A stretch of DNA of 64,000 nt from JAHIJO01 sp964486075 (GCA_964486075.1 CAZALU010000006.1:1-64000); one strand, 5' to 3'. Positions 1 to 6,708 are shown, numbered from the stretch's first letter. The notes: generated from the letters alone by a model not told the origin. Program-made: numbers and translations.

Positions 1-60
1 ACCACACTTCGGAGGGTATTGTCGCTAAGAGCGCCAAACCCTCAAAGTGAACGTTCGCCG
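1..60 (+). other. attC site 1 (left part missing)
   Basis: The arms CACTTCGGAGGGT and ACCCTCAAAGTG pair apart from a CG/A mismatch, and the right box AACGTTCGCC lies at 51-59. The left AAC box is outside the window. The next gene starts 13 bases after the site. Confidence 0.7.
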
Positions 61-72
61 GAGAAACATAAG

Positions 73-468
73 ATGTCATTGCAGAGCATAGGCGGTTGCC
101 CGTGGTGCGGCGCAAGCATCGACATGAAGAAGAATCAAGGGGCCTTTGAGTGCCCCGTCTGCAATTGTCGATTCCTGCACAACTGGAAACCTTGGGTTGT
201 CGGAATACCGATTGCGGTGGTAGCGGCTTACGCGGTGTTCCATTTCCTGCACATCGGAACTTTTGCTGCATTCTCCGGAGCCTTGGTGGCGATTACGATT
301 GTGAAGCGAATGGGACTGTACCGAGTCCTTGTTGAGGGGAAGCCGGATGTCGCAGGAGCGGAGGTCGCTGCACACGTGCCCGAAAAGAAGGAGAGCAGAT
401 GGGCCATCATCTTCATGGTTCTGCTGCTCCTGGCCATCGCGGTGTTTTTCGTCTTTGCCTTGAAATGA
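73..468 (+). CDS. Small zinc-ribbon membrane protein (cassette gene)
   Basis: This 131-residue protein opens with a zinc-ribbon-like pair, CPWC at residues 9-12 and CPVC at 27-30. Hydrophobic stretches follow at about 41-80 (one or two membrane helices), and a last helix sits at the C terminus (about 109-130). A charged loop with EKKES lies between them. The ATG at 73 is preferred because the upstream TTG of the same frame falls inside attC site 1. The gene fills the first complete cassette. Function is unknown; the layout resembles small membrane-anchored zinc-ribbon proteins, but no family was firmly recognised. Confidence 0.75.
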   Translation: MSLQSIGGCPWCGASIDMKKNQGAFECPVCNCRFLHNWKPWVVGIPIAVVAAYAVFHFLHIGTFAAFSGALVAITIVKRMGLYRVLVEGKPDVAGAEVAAHVPEKKESRWAIIFMVLLLLAIAVFFVFALK

Positions 469-477
469 AAAGCGGAA

Positions 478-541
478 TCGGCGAACAACAGGCTGGTGGC
501 TATTCTCGCTCCGCTCGAAAGCCACAGCCTGGGCGTTCGCA
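478..541 (+). other. attC site 2
   Basis: The left box GCGAAC (481-486) and right box GCGTTCGC (533-540) enclose arms CAGGCTGGTGGCT and AGCCACAGCCTG. These pair perfectly except for one extrahelical base. It is among the clearest attC sites in the array. Confidence 0.85.
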
Positions 542-597
542 CTCAAGAAGATAAAACATACTTGTCTTAAGTGGTTGAAAAAGGTATATATTTAGAC

Positions 598-798
598 ATG
601 ACAACGGTTCAAGAAATAGTAAAAGCGGTCAAGCACCTGCCAGAACAGGAGTTGCACTCTTTTCGTTCCTGGTTTGAAGAGTTTGACGCCCAGGCGTGGG
701 ATAAACAGCTTGAACAGGATGTTCGGAGTGGCAAGTTGGATGTCTTGGCGGATCAGGCAGTTAAAGATCTCAAGGCCAGCAAATGCACTCGAGTGTAA
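598..798 (+). CDS. Antitoxin-like protein of a RelE/ParE-type pair (cassette gene)
   Basis: This acidic 66-residue protein begins MTTVQEIVKAVKHLPEQEL. It resembles the short helical antitoxins or addiction-module components that precede RelE/ParE toxins (for example the pattern LP..EL..F..WF.E.DA..WD..LE.D...GKLD.L). Its 3' end overlaps the toxin gene by 16 bases, typical of antitoxin-first operons. The start at 598 is the first ATG; a non-ATG start further upstream in frame is possible. Family assignment rests on pattern memory and on the neighbour. Confidence 0.75.
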   Translation: MTTVQEIVKAVKHLPEQELHSFRSWFEEFDAQAWDKQLEQDVRSGKLDVLADQAVKDLKASKCTRV

Positions 799-1049
799 AA
801 CATCACGCAAATCCGCAATTCTGGAAAGCTTATTACGATCTCCCAAGCAAGATCCAGAAACTGGCTGATGAGAATTTTGAACTTCTTAAGAGCGATCCAC
901 GGCATCCGTCTTTGCACTTCAAGAAAATTAGCCGTTTCTGGTCAGCCCGTGTCGGATTAAGATACAGAGTTCTTGGTGTCGAATCTGATAGTGACATTAT
1001 CTGGTTCTGGATAGGAATCCACTCCGAATACGACGTTCTGATCAGTTAA
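783..1049 (+). CDS. RelE/ParE-superfamily toxin (cassette gene)
   Basis: This 88-residue basic protein has the signature of the RelE/ParE-like 'plasmid stabilisation' group. It has a helical N-terminal half (FWKAYYDLPSKIQ), the element DPRHPSLHFKK, a strand with R.GLRYRVLGV, and the C-terminal strand IIWFWIGIHSEYD. RelE-type toxins cleave mRNA on the ribosome and ParE-type toxins poison gyrase; which applies here is not visible. It overlaps the antitoxin gene, and both share one cassette ending in attC site 3. In cassette arrays such pairs are thought to stabilise the array against loss. Confidence 0.82.
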   Translation: MHSSVKHHANPQFWKAYYDLPSKIQKLADENFELLKSDPRHPSLHFKKISRFWSARVGLRYRVLGVESDSDIIWFWIGIHSEYDVLIS

Positions 1050-1050
1050 A

Positions 1051-1122
1051 GTGCGAACCATTTTTTGCAGCGTACTCGGCAACCTAGCGGTTGTCTCGGC
1101 GCTGAAAATGACGTTGGGGCAC
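1051..1122 (+). other. attC site 3
   Basis: The left box GTGCGAAC (1051-1058) and right box CGTTGGGGCAC (1112-1122) enclose arms ATTTTTTGCAGCG and CGCTGAAAAT, with a loop of about 27 bases. It begins 2 bases after the toxin stop codon. Confidence 0.75.
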
Positions 1123-1126
1123 AGAG

Positions 1127-1384
1127 ATGAAAACGATATGGGTGGAAATACTGGTCATCTCGGCGATCATACTGATCCCTGTATCGTTTGCGTTGCGCGT
1201 CATCTACGGCAAGCGGTGGCTTGAATGGGAGAACAACCTTGTCGAGTCGTGGGGAATGAACGCCGGGGTATACACTCTGGTCAAGATGGGTGTACTTATT
1301 TTCCTCGGAGGGTACTGGGTGTGGCGAGAACGGAGAAAGCGGCAGAAACGGGACGCCCTGACTTACGAGTTGCCAAAGACATGA
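1127..1384 (+). CDS. Small two-helix membrane protein (cassette gene)
   Basis: This 85-residue protein has an N-terminal hydrophobic helix (about residues 5-25) and a second one (about 48-65). A strongly basic segment, RERRKRQKR, follows, so the C terminus is probably cytoplasmic. It starts 4 bases after attC site 3 with a short GAG-like ribosome-binding element (ACAGAG). It is the only gene in its cassette. No family was recognised. Confidence 0.6.
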   Translation: MKTIWVEILVISAIILIPVSFALRVIYGKRWLEWENNLVESWGMNAGVYTLVKMGVLIFLGGYWVWRERRKRQKRDALTYELPKT

Positions 1385-1401
1385 CAGGAACACGAAAGAT
1401 G

Positions 1402-1463
1402 AGGCCCCAACCAAGCGTCGCAGTTTACGTCGCTTCGCGCCGAAACTGAACGCCGACGTTGTC
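1402..1463 (+). other. attC site 4
   Basis: A CCCCAAC box (1405-1411) and a CGTTGTC box (1457-1463) enclose arms AGCGTCGCAGTTT and AAACTGAACGC. The 22 bases at 1424-1445, covering the loop and arm ends, recur exactly in attC site 13. Confidence 0.75.
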
Positions 1464-1482
1464 AGAGAGAAGAAAGGAAGAT

Positions 1483-2418
1483 ATGGCCCTATCCAAGCTG
1501 AAGAAGATTGACCTACGCGAAGAGTGGAAGCACGAGGCGACCGACTTCACCAACTGGCTCGCGCAAGATGAGAATCTACAGCTTCTCAGCGAGGAAATCG
1601 GTATCGACATATCCCTCGTGCAGACCGAGGCAAGCGTCGGCAAGTTCAGTGTGGACATCCTCGCGGAAGAAGACAACACGGGGCGCAAAATCGTTATCGA
1701 AAACCAACTCGAAACGACCAATCACGATCACCTCGGCAAGCTCATCACGTACGCATCAGGCTTCGACGCGGAAATCGTGATTTGGATCGTGAAAGACGTA
1801 CGGGACGAGCACAAGCAGGCGGTCGACTGGTTGAACGAGCATACAGATGACAAGATCAACATCTTTGCGATCCGTATGGAGCTATGGCAAATCGGAGATT
1901 CGCCATACGCCCCGAAGTTCTATGTCGTCTCGAAGCCGAACGACTGGGCGAAAGCAATCAAGACTTCCACGTCGCGGTCGGACTTGTCCGACCGCCGCCT
2001 TATGCAGCTTGAGTTCTGGACACGATTCCAAGAGTACGCCTCGGCGCACGGCTCAACGCTACGGCTCCGCAAGGCGTATCCGCAACACTGGTACGACATC
2101 AGCATCGGTAATTCTAAGTCGCATCTGTCTCTTGTTGTCGATGCCGACAACGAGCAGATACGATGTGAGTTCTACATTCCCGACTCGAAACCCCTGTTCA
2201 ACTCCCTGCACGAGAAGAAGGAATCCATCGAATCCAAGTTGCCCCATAAACTGGAATGGATGGAGTTGGAGGGAAAGAAGGCAAGCCGAGTCAGAACGAT
2301 TCACACCATTGACGTTGAGGATAATGCCAATTGGGAAGCCAGCTTCCAGTGGCTGATGGACACCGCACAGCACTTCCACACAGTCTTTGCAGACCAGATG
2401 AAGAAGATGAAGATCTGA
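1483..2418 (+). CDS. DUF4268-type protein with PD-(D/E)XK nuclease-like N-terminal half (cassette gene)
   Basis: This protein has 311 residues. The N-terminal half contains VDILAEED followed by IVIENQLE and HLGKLITYASG. These resemble a PD-(D/E)XK nuclease core with an E-x-Q variant of the usual E-x-K, as seen in DUF91/NucS-like proteins. The C-terminal half (about 165-311) matches the DUF4268 pattern: LEFWTRFQEYA, a short-charge-rich middle and W.LMD.A..FH..F at the end. DUF4268 proteins are often found near restriction or defence genes; their role is not established. The ATG at 1483 has an AGGAAG element 6-10 bases upstream. It is a large gene for this array and stops at the very edge of attC site 5. 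Confidence 0.78.
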   Translation: MALSKLKKIDLREEWKHEATDFTNWLAQDENLQLLSEEIGIDISLVQTEASVGKFSVDILAEEDNTGRKIVIENQLETTNHDHLGKLITYASGFDAEIVIWIVKDVRDEHKQAVDWLNEHTDDKINIFAIRMELWQIGDSPYAPKFYVVSKPNDWAKAIKTSTSRSDLSDRRLMQLEFWTRFQEYASAHGSTLRLRKAYPQHWYDISIGNSKSHLSLVVDADNEQIRCEFYIPDSKPLFNSLHEKKESIESKLPHKLEWMELEGKKASRVRTIHTIDVEDNANWEASFQWLMDTAQHFHTVFADQMKKMKI

Positions 2419-2500
2419 CAACAACACGTCGGAGCTTACCTCTGGGGGCCGCGCGAACGCGTCCCCCAGAGGAAGCTCAACGTGAGCGTTGGTCGTTGTG
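2417..2500 (+). other. attC site 5
   Basis: The left AACAAC box overlaps the DUF4268 stop codon and the right box contains CGTTGG and CGTTGTG (2488-2500). The arms GAGCTTACCTCTGGGGG and CCCCCAGAGGAAGCTC pair fully but for one extrahelical A, the longest stem in the array. Confidence 0.85.
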
Positions 2501-2517
2501 CAAAGAGAGAAGGAAGG

Positions 2518-2988
2518 ATGAAGCTGAAGATCATACTCATGTCGGTGTTCCTTGCGGGAACAGCACTGGCCGATCATAACGCGATCCGTCTCGACTCCCT
2601 GATACTGGGACTTCCAGAGGGATGGGTTGTCTCAATCGTGCGGCCAAGCCATCTTGACTCGTGCGGGAATAGGCCACTGTTCGAGATGACGTGCGCCATG
2701 CCAGATGTCGAATACGAGCACGACACGAAGGTTGGCAGATTGAAGGAGCATCCTTCTTTGACCCTCATGTTCCATGCGACCTTCTCCGCGGAGAAGAGCG
2801 CCGAGTTCAAAAGGAAGGCAGCGGAGATCGAGGCGAGCCCACGAGCCGTAGCGTCACCTCATATTCTCGCCAAGACAGAGAACTACTGGGTTATGACCTA
2901 CCAATCCGATGGCTATTTCGATCACCCAAAGGTCAAGGAGCTATACGATCATCTGAAGACCGTACTGTCGGTCAACAGAAAGGAATAG
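2518..2988 (+). CDS. Exported protein of unknown function (cassette gene)
   Basis: This 156-residue protein begins with a typical Sec signal peptide: MKLKIILM, a hydrophobic core, then a TALA-D cleavage site at about residue 18. The mature part carries two cysteines (CGNRPLFEMTC) that could form a disulfide. The ATG at 2518 is chosen over an in-frame GTG lying inside attC site 5, because GAAGGAAGG precedes it. It sits alone in its cassette. No family was recognised; the exported location is the only supported statement. Confidence 0.7.
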   Translation: MKLKIILMSVFLAGTALADHNAIRLDSLILGLPEGWVVSIVRPSHLDSCGNRPLFEMTCAMPDVEYEHDTKVGRLKEHPSLTLMFHATFSAEKSAEFKRKAAEIEASPRAVASPHILAKTENYWVMTYQSDGYFDHPKVKELYDHLKTVLSVNRKE

Positions 2989-2989
2989 G

Positions 2990-3057
2990 ACTGCACAACA
3001 CGGCCTGCTGGGTACGACGCACAAGGTGCGCCGTCCCCTGACCCGTGACGTTCGCCG
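2990..3057 (+). other. attC site 6
   Basis: The left box is GCACAAC (2993-2999) and the right box GACGTTCGCC (3047-3056). The stem is less regular than in other sites. The right half is identical over 21 bases (3033-3053) to that of attC site 9. Confidence 0.65.
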
Positions 3058-3071
3058 GATACGAAGACAAG

Positions 3072-3458
3072 ATGAAGAAATGTGAGATCATGCTGGAGCC
3101 GCCCCCGCTTCCGAAGCGAATAACTCAGGGTTTCGGACCGGTGCTGCTTTGGGTTGTCGGCGGTCTCCTGTGTTCCTATGCCGGTCTTTTCTTCGTCCTG
3201 ACGATAGTGACTCCGCCACCGATTGAACCACCAAGCCAGATGTCGTGGGCGGAGTTCCAGCACTGGGTTGATTCAGGAGCTTGGTTCTGGGACAGCATGA
3301 AGACATGCGCCGTGACTGGGACACTGGGTATCCTTCTGATCGCACTACCTTTCGTTAGACTGTGGAACAGAAAGACATCGGCGAACCAAGCCTCGGAGGT
3401 TACGGCTCGCAAGCTCGCCGAACCTCACCGCAGACGTTCGCTCTTAGGAAAAGAATGA
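3072..3458 (+). CDS. Membrane protein whose reading frame crosses attC site 7 (cassette gene)
   Basis: The protein has 128 residues as read. It has a proline-rich N terminus (LEPPPLPKR), a hydrophobic helix at about residues 25-48 and a second at about 79-98. The last 25 or so residues, rich in Arg and Lys, are translated from attC site 7. The last seven codons lie beyond the predicted recombination point, that is, in the next cassette. The stop codon TGA overlaps the ATG of the next gene (ATGA at 3455-3458). A GTG at 3045 lies inside attC site 6, so the ATG at 3072 is preferred. Function is unknown. Confidence 0.6.
   Translation: MKKCEIMLEPPPLPKRITQGFGPVLLWVVGGLLCSYAGLFFVLTIVTPPPIEPPSQMSWAEFQHWVDSGAWFWDSMKTCAVTGTLGILLIALPFVRLWNRKTSANQASEVTARKLAEPHRRRSLLGKE
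3380..3442 (+). other. attC site 7 (inside an open reading frame)
   Basis: The left box GGCGAAC (3380-3386) and right box GACGTTCGC (3433-3441) enclose arms AGCCTCGGAGGTT and AACCTCACCG with one extrahelical base. The loop is ACGGCTCGCAAGCTCGCCG. The upstream gene reads through the whole site. Confidence 0.8.
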
Positions 3459-3814
3459 AAACAATATCAACACATGCAGTTATACTCGTGGTCGGACTGG
3501 TCATCGGTTTGTTTCTAGCCGGATGCGCAAGCACAAGAATCAAACAACTCTCCGGTCAGGAGTTCATCAGTCAAGCAAGCCAGATCGGCCAACTCAATAG
3601 TTTTCATTGGACAAGCTACATCGGCGTCACTCCCGGTCGAGCCTATTTGGAGTTCGGTCACCCCACGCCACTAGGCAAGGGCTCACGAACCACGATCTAT
3701 TGGACCTCGTTGTCTGAGCTTCCAGAAGATATTGCGTCGCAACTCAAGGCGGGTAATCCACCGTGGAAACCTTGGCAACCTGGGACAAACATGATGGAGC
3801 GAACAAACCACTGA
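3455..3814 (+). CDS. Lipoprotein of unknown function (cassette gene)
   Basis: This 119-residue protein has an N-terminal hydrophobic signal ending in the lipobox LAGC (Cys at about residue 24), which predicts lipid anchoring. The following residues STRIKQLSGQEF begin a soluble domain containing YIGVTPGRAYLEFGHP and TTIYWTSLSELP. This resembles small outer-membrane lipoproteins of the BamE/SmpA type with a G.....V....G.P pattern, but the match is loose. Its start overlaps the preceding stop by four bases. Its last residues (MMERTNH) run into attC site 8. Confidence 0.7.
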   Translation: MKTISTHAVILVVGLVIGLFLAGCASTRIKQLSGQEFISQASQIGQLNSFHWTSYIGVTPGRAYLEFGHPTPLGKGSRTTIYWTSLSELPEDIASQLKAGNPPWKPWQPGTNMMERTNH

Positions 3815-3854
3815 ACGGTACGGCGTACCGCCGCCCGTTAGTGGTGGCGTTCGA
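3797..3854 (+). other. attC site 8
   Basis: The left box AGCGAAC (3798-3804) and right box GGCGTTCG (3846-3853) enclose arms ACCACTGAACGG and CCGTTAGTGGT, with one extrahelical base and a small GC hairpin as loop. The upstream lipoprotein gene ends inside it. Confidence 0.85.
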
Positions 3855-3861
3855 TGAAAAT

Positions 3862-4131
3862 ATGAAAATAAAATGGGTAATTATCGCCATCGGCATTGCG
3901 GCCATAGGCATATACCTCCTTGGCTATTACTCAGCCCGAAAAGACCATCTTCTCGTGCGACACCTAACTTTTACATATGGGACTAACGGAGAAATCATCC
4001 GAACATACAACATCGTCCCGGGAAATTATGGCCCCGGAAAAGGGGGCATACTTGTATCTCCCGCCGAGATCCAATTCTGCTACATCGTATTCACCCCGTT
4101 AAGAGTAATTGAGGCAGGATATCGAAAATAA
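3862..4131 (+). CDS. Small membrane-anchored protein (cassette gene)
   Basis: This 89-residue protein has one N-terminal hydrophobic helix (about residues 4-22, WVIIAIGIAAIGIYLLGYY) followed by a soluble part with LTFTYGTNGEIIRTYNI. It is probably inserted with its C terminus outside the cytoplasm, or exported. The ATG at 3862 lies 8 bases after attC site 8; an earlier ATG at 3854 is closed at once by a stop. It is alone in its cassette. No family was recognised. Confidence 0.6.
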   Translation: MKIKWVIIAIGIAAIGIYLLGYYSARKDHLLVRHLTFTYGTNGEIIRTYNIVPGNYGPGKGGILVSPAEIQFCYIVFTPLRVIEAGYRK

Positions 4132-4137
4132 CAAAAC

Positions 4138-4203
4138 ATCGAACAAGCGGGTGCAGGGTACCCGCCACAAAGTGTCGGGTCCCCTGACCCGTGACGTTCT
4201 GCA
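4138..4203 (+). other. attC site 9
   Basis: The left box ATCGAAC (4138-4144) and right box GACGTTC (4193-4199) enclose a stem whose arms contain GCGGGTGCAGGGT and CCCCTGACCCG. The right half shares 21 identical bases with attC site 6. Confidence 0.75.
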
Positions 4204-4211
4204 ATGAGGAG

Positions 4212-4472
4212 ATGATGGGGAAGACCAGAAATGGATTGCTGGTGATCGCCCTCGGGGCGATCGGCTTGGTTGTCCTCTCCGCTCGCGCTCTCATCGCGCA
4301 CGGATATGAGGCGCACATCGGCCACCCCCAACTCCATGTCTCGGCGCTCATTGCCTTCTGCCTTGCCTGCTTGGTTGGCGGAGTTGCTCTGATCCTGGTG
4401 GGAGCCATCTCCGTCGCGGGATTTGTCCGGAAGAAAAGGCAGGAGGGTGCAGAACCAGGCGTCGGAAGGTAG
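4212..4472 (+). CDS. Small two-helix membrane protein (cassette gene)
   Basis: This protein of about 86 residues has two hydrophobic helices (about residues 9-25 and 44-68). A basic tail, VRKKRQEG, follows the second. The start could be ATG 4212 or ATG 4215; the GAGGAG just upstream is close to both. A GTG at 4191 in frame is inside attC site 9. The last residues (GAEPGVGR) are encoded within attC site 10. Function is unknown. Confidence 0.6.
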   Translation: MMGKTRNGLLVIALGAIGLVVLSARALIAHGYEAHIGHPQLHVSALIAFCLACLVGGVALILVGAISVAGFVRKKRQEGAEPGVGR

Positions 4473-4516
4473 CTCGACCCGCGGCGGGTCTCGCACCTTC
4501 AACGCCGACGTTGGCG
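4449..4516 (+). other. attC site 10
   Basis: The left box AGAACC (4451-4456) and right box GACGTTGGC (4507-4515) enclose arms GGCGTCGGAAGGT and ACCTTCAACGCC, with mismatched CG/A. It overlaps the 3' end of the preceding gene. Confidence 0.8.
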
Positions 4517-4527
4517 AGGAATGAAAT

Positions 4528-4929
4528 ATGGAAACGATTCTATTTCGGACGGCGTACTTCCTGATTCAGGCGGTTCTTCTCGCCATCGTCGTCGTATCCC
4601 TCTGGATCGTGGCGAAAGGGAAGCCGTGGGCGAGAGTCCTGATGTTCATTCTGGCCGTCAGTGCCATCGGAATCCTCGGGCTCGCCACTGGCATCTCGGC
4701 CAACAGGCACACTGAGCAGCACCGTTTCGCGGACGAGTTTGCTCGGCCCCAGAGATTGCTGATCGAACATCTCAGCAAGTTGATGGAGGAGAAACGGTAC
4801 GCCGACGCGCAAGCATGCGTGACAGGGTTGAAGAGTTACGAACTGGAATTTCATCCGAAGAATGGGCAGCCCCACACCAACTACACCGAGGTCGTGATGG
4901 GGTTGATCGAATCGCAACAACAGAGATGA
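4528..4929 (+). CDS. Membrane protein with helical soluble tail (cassette gene)
   Basis: This 133-residue protein has two hydrophobic helices (about residues 5-28 and 34-54). A charged soluble tail follows that looks helical, with FADEFARPQRLLIEHLSKL, EEKRYADAQACVTGL and EVVMGLIESQQQR. The ATG at 4528 has GAGGA 8 bases upstream, better placed than the ATG at 4521, which opens another frame. It ends 2 bases before attC site 11. No family was recognised. Confidence 0.65.
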   Translation: METILFRTAYFLIQAVLLAIVVVSLWIVAKGKPWARVLMFILAVSAIGILGLATGISANRHTEQHRFADEFARPQRLLIEHLSKLMEEKRYADAQACVTGLKSYELEFHPKNGQPHTNYTEVVMGLIESQQQR

Positions 4930-4930
4930 G

Positions 4931-4999
4931 GCGCCAACAACGCCTCGCAATATATTGCTCACCCTGGCGGGTTCTCAAATGTTGAAGGCGAACGTTCGG
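4931..4999 (+). other. attC site 11
   Basis: A GCCAAC box (4933-4938) and a CGAACGTTCGG box (4989-4998) enclose arms CGCCTCGCAATAT and AATGTTGAAGGCG, which pair with extrahelical bases. Confidence 0.7.
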
Positions 5000-5147
5000 G
5001 AACGATAAAACAAAGAGAGGGTCACGCGGAGAGGATTCTTGACAGGATGAACAGGATGAAACAGGATTGAAGACGGAGAAGACAACCGGTGGGGCGAAGC
5101 GCCCATCCCGTTGAATCCTGTTTATCCTGTCAGAAAGCTAAACTGAT
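5000..5147. repeat. Cassette without an ORF, carrying an inverted repeat
   Basis: No convincing gene lies between attC sites 11 and 12. A direct-repeat-rich left arm (5041-5068, three times CAGGAT) faces a right arm, AATCCTGTTTATCCTGTC (5114-5131), forming an inverted repeat around a 45-base centre. Sequences of the type GACAGGATAAACAGGATT recur in the genomes of many environmental bacteria. The cassette may carry a structured RNA, a promoter or only a captured repeat. Confidence 0.6.
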
Positions 5148-5208
5148 TTCCGAACAATCCAGCGCACCCTAGCTCGCAAGGCTCGCAGAGTGACCGGTGA
5201 CGTTCGGC
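5148..5208 (+). other. attC site 12
   Basis: The outer boxes TTCCGAAC (5148-5155) and GACGTTCGG (5199-5207) match each other. The inner arms pair only moderately. The loop AGCTCGCAAGGCTCGC resembles the loop of attC site 7. Confidence 0.6.
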
Positions 5209-5232
5209 AGCAAGAGAGGGTAGAGAAGGATC

Positions 5233-6462
5233 ATGTTCGACGACAACGACAGGCAAATTCTACGCGATCTCGCCAAGGAAGTCTTGGAAATCGCAACAAC
5301 ATCGGTGATGACGAAACGCCGGAGGCTTTGGCGGCGACACAACGCAAGGGAAGGCAACAGGCCCGTTGTCTATATCGATCCGCAAGGTGCGTGGGGCGAA
5401 CTCATTTCCCAAGTCAGCCTGCTCTGCCGGGACGAGACCGCCCGGAGTGTAGAGGAGAATCTGCGAAGACGTATCTACGCCTTCAAGCATTTTGCCAGCG
5501 ACAACGTCGTGGAGCCAGAATGGATTGTCCGAAAGGTAATCCACAGTTCCGGATGGGGGCTGACCGCTGTGCGTTCGCACAGCGGTGACCCTCGGGGCGC
5601 GTTTGGCTTCCAACCTCTCATCTCTTCACCTGCCGATCTGGCGAAGTTGAGGCACCCGACCATCACCTTTGACGAGGCGGCCACCCAAGCGAACGAGGAA
5701 AGCTTCCAGGTCCTGTTCGGCGACATTCTGGAGATCCGCGTCAAGGGAATTGACGATCTCTCCTATCACCTCATGAACCAGTATTCAGCCCTGCGTGGTC
5801 TCCAGGAACTCATGATTGACATGATCGAGAACCCCCAGATGGTGCATGACACGATGGCCTTTCTTGAAGAAGGCCATCGTCGCATCCTTCAACAGTACGT
5901 TGAGCAGAATCTGCTTGATCTCAACAACGACAACACGCCCATTTACACGAGCGGGCACGGTTACACCGACGAACTTCCGGCGCCCGGATACCGTCGGGGG
6001 TACGTTCGTCCTATCGATCTCTGGGGGTGGGCGGAGGCCCAGGAAATGGCGCCCGTCTCGCCTGACATGCACGCGGAGTTCGCATTTCCCTATGAGAAGC
6101 GGCTGTTGCAGGCATTTGGGCTGAATGGATATGGCTGCTGTGACGACGTCACCCGGAAGCTGGATTTCGTTCTCACCATTCCGAACTTGCGCCGTGTGTC
6201 GGTCTCACCTTGGGCAGAGATCGAGCAGTGCGCGCGGAGGCTCAAGAGCGAGGTCATCCTCATGTGGAAACCGAACCCCGCACACTTGATTGGCGCTTTC
6301 AACGCACCGATACTTCGACGTTACCTGCAGCACGGGGTAGACACGGCACGCGCCAACGATTGCGTGCTGGAGATAGTTCTACTCGACACACATACATGCG
6401 AGAACCGCCCTGAAAGATTTGATGAATGGAGCCGGATTGCCTGCGAAACAGTCGCCGGATGA
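5233..6462 (+). CDS. Uroporphyrinogen-decarboxylase-like protein (URO-D/MtaA superfamily; cassette gene)
   Basis: This 409-residue protein has the C-terminal TIM-barrel signature of URO-D-like proteins: GYGCCDDVTRKLDF, then a block containing RRVSVSPWAEIEQCARRL and a WKPNPAHLIG element. Family members either decarboxylate uroporphyrinogen III or act as corrinoid-dependent methyltransferases (MtaA, CmuA types). The branch with a GCC(E/D) motif and SPWA block is abundant in Lentisphaerae, Planctomycetes and Clostridia and often lies near corrinoid proteins. None is next to it here, so the substrate is unknown. The ATG at 5233 has an AGAAGGA element. It is unusually long for an integron cassette. 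Confidence 0.85.
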   Translation: MFDDNDRQILRDLAKEVLEIATTSVMTKRRRLWRRHNAREGNRPVVYIDPQGAWGELISQVSLLCRDETARSVEENLRRRIYAFKHFASDNVVEPEWIVRKVIHSSGWGLTAVRSHSGDPRGAFGFQPLISSPADLAKLRHPTITFDEAATQANEESFQVLFGDILEIRVKGIDDLSYHLMNQYSALRGLQELMIDMIENPQMVHDTMAFLEEGHRRILQQYVEQNLLDLNNDNTPIYTSGHGYTDELPAPGYRRGYVRPIDLWGWAEAQEMAPVSPDMHAEFAFPYEKRLLQAFGLNGYGCCDDVTRKLDFVLTIPNLRRVSVSPWAEIEQCARRLKSEVILMWKPNPAHLIGAFNAPILRRYLQHGVDTARANDCVLEIVLLDTHTCENRPERFDEWSRIACETVAG

Positions 6463-6634
6463 AGGGACATCTTTTGCTGGTTCCTGACGCTCCGTGTGGT
6501 ACACTTCTCTTGCATGGATGATTCCTTTCGGCGGGGTCTGCCGACGGACACAATGTCCGCTACAGCCACGCCAAAAGGATCATCTTCGTAAATCACGCAA
6601 TTTGGGAGACATTCTGCCGGCCTTGGGTCGGCTT
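6463..6634. repeat. Intercistronic region with an imperfect palindrome
   Basis: No gene is seen. Arms at 6517-6533 (GATGATTCCTTTCGGCG) and 6569-6584 (CGCCAAAAGGATCATC) pair over about 15 positions. An inner GGACA/TGTCC hairpin (6546-6558) lies between them. It could be a terminator for the URO-D-like gene or an old attC remnant; it lacks AAC/GTT boxes. Confidence 0.5.
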
Positions 6635-6708
6635 AGTCCAACCAGCGCCTGCATTTTACGTCGCTTCGCGCCGAAAATGAGGCTCAACGTTTATCCTGAA
6701 CGTTGGAT
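6635..6708 (+). other. attC site 13
   Basis: The left box GTCCAAC (6636-6642) pairs with GTTGGA (6702-6707); an alternative right box AACGTTTA lies at 6686-6693. The arms GCGCCTGCATTTT and AAAATGAGGC flank the same 22-base loop region found in attC site 4. Confidence 0.75.

Noticed and set aside
5000..5147. Short frames inside the ORF-less cassette
   Set aside because: All are very short, without ribosome-binding sites, and made of the CAGGAT repeat.
6517..6584. A sixteenth attC site after the URO-D-like gene
   Set aside because: The palindrome lacks AAC and GTT outer boxes; the clear site 13 follows 50 bases later.
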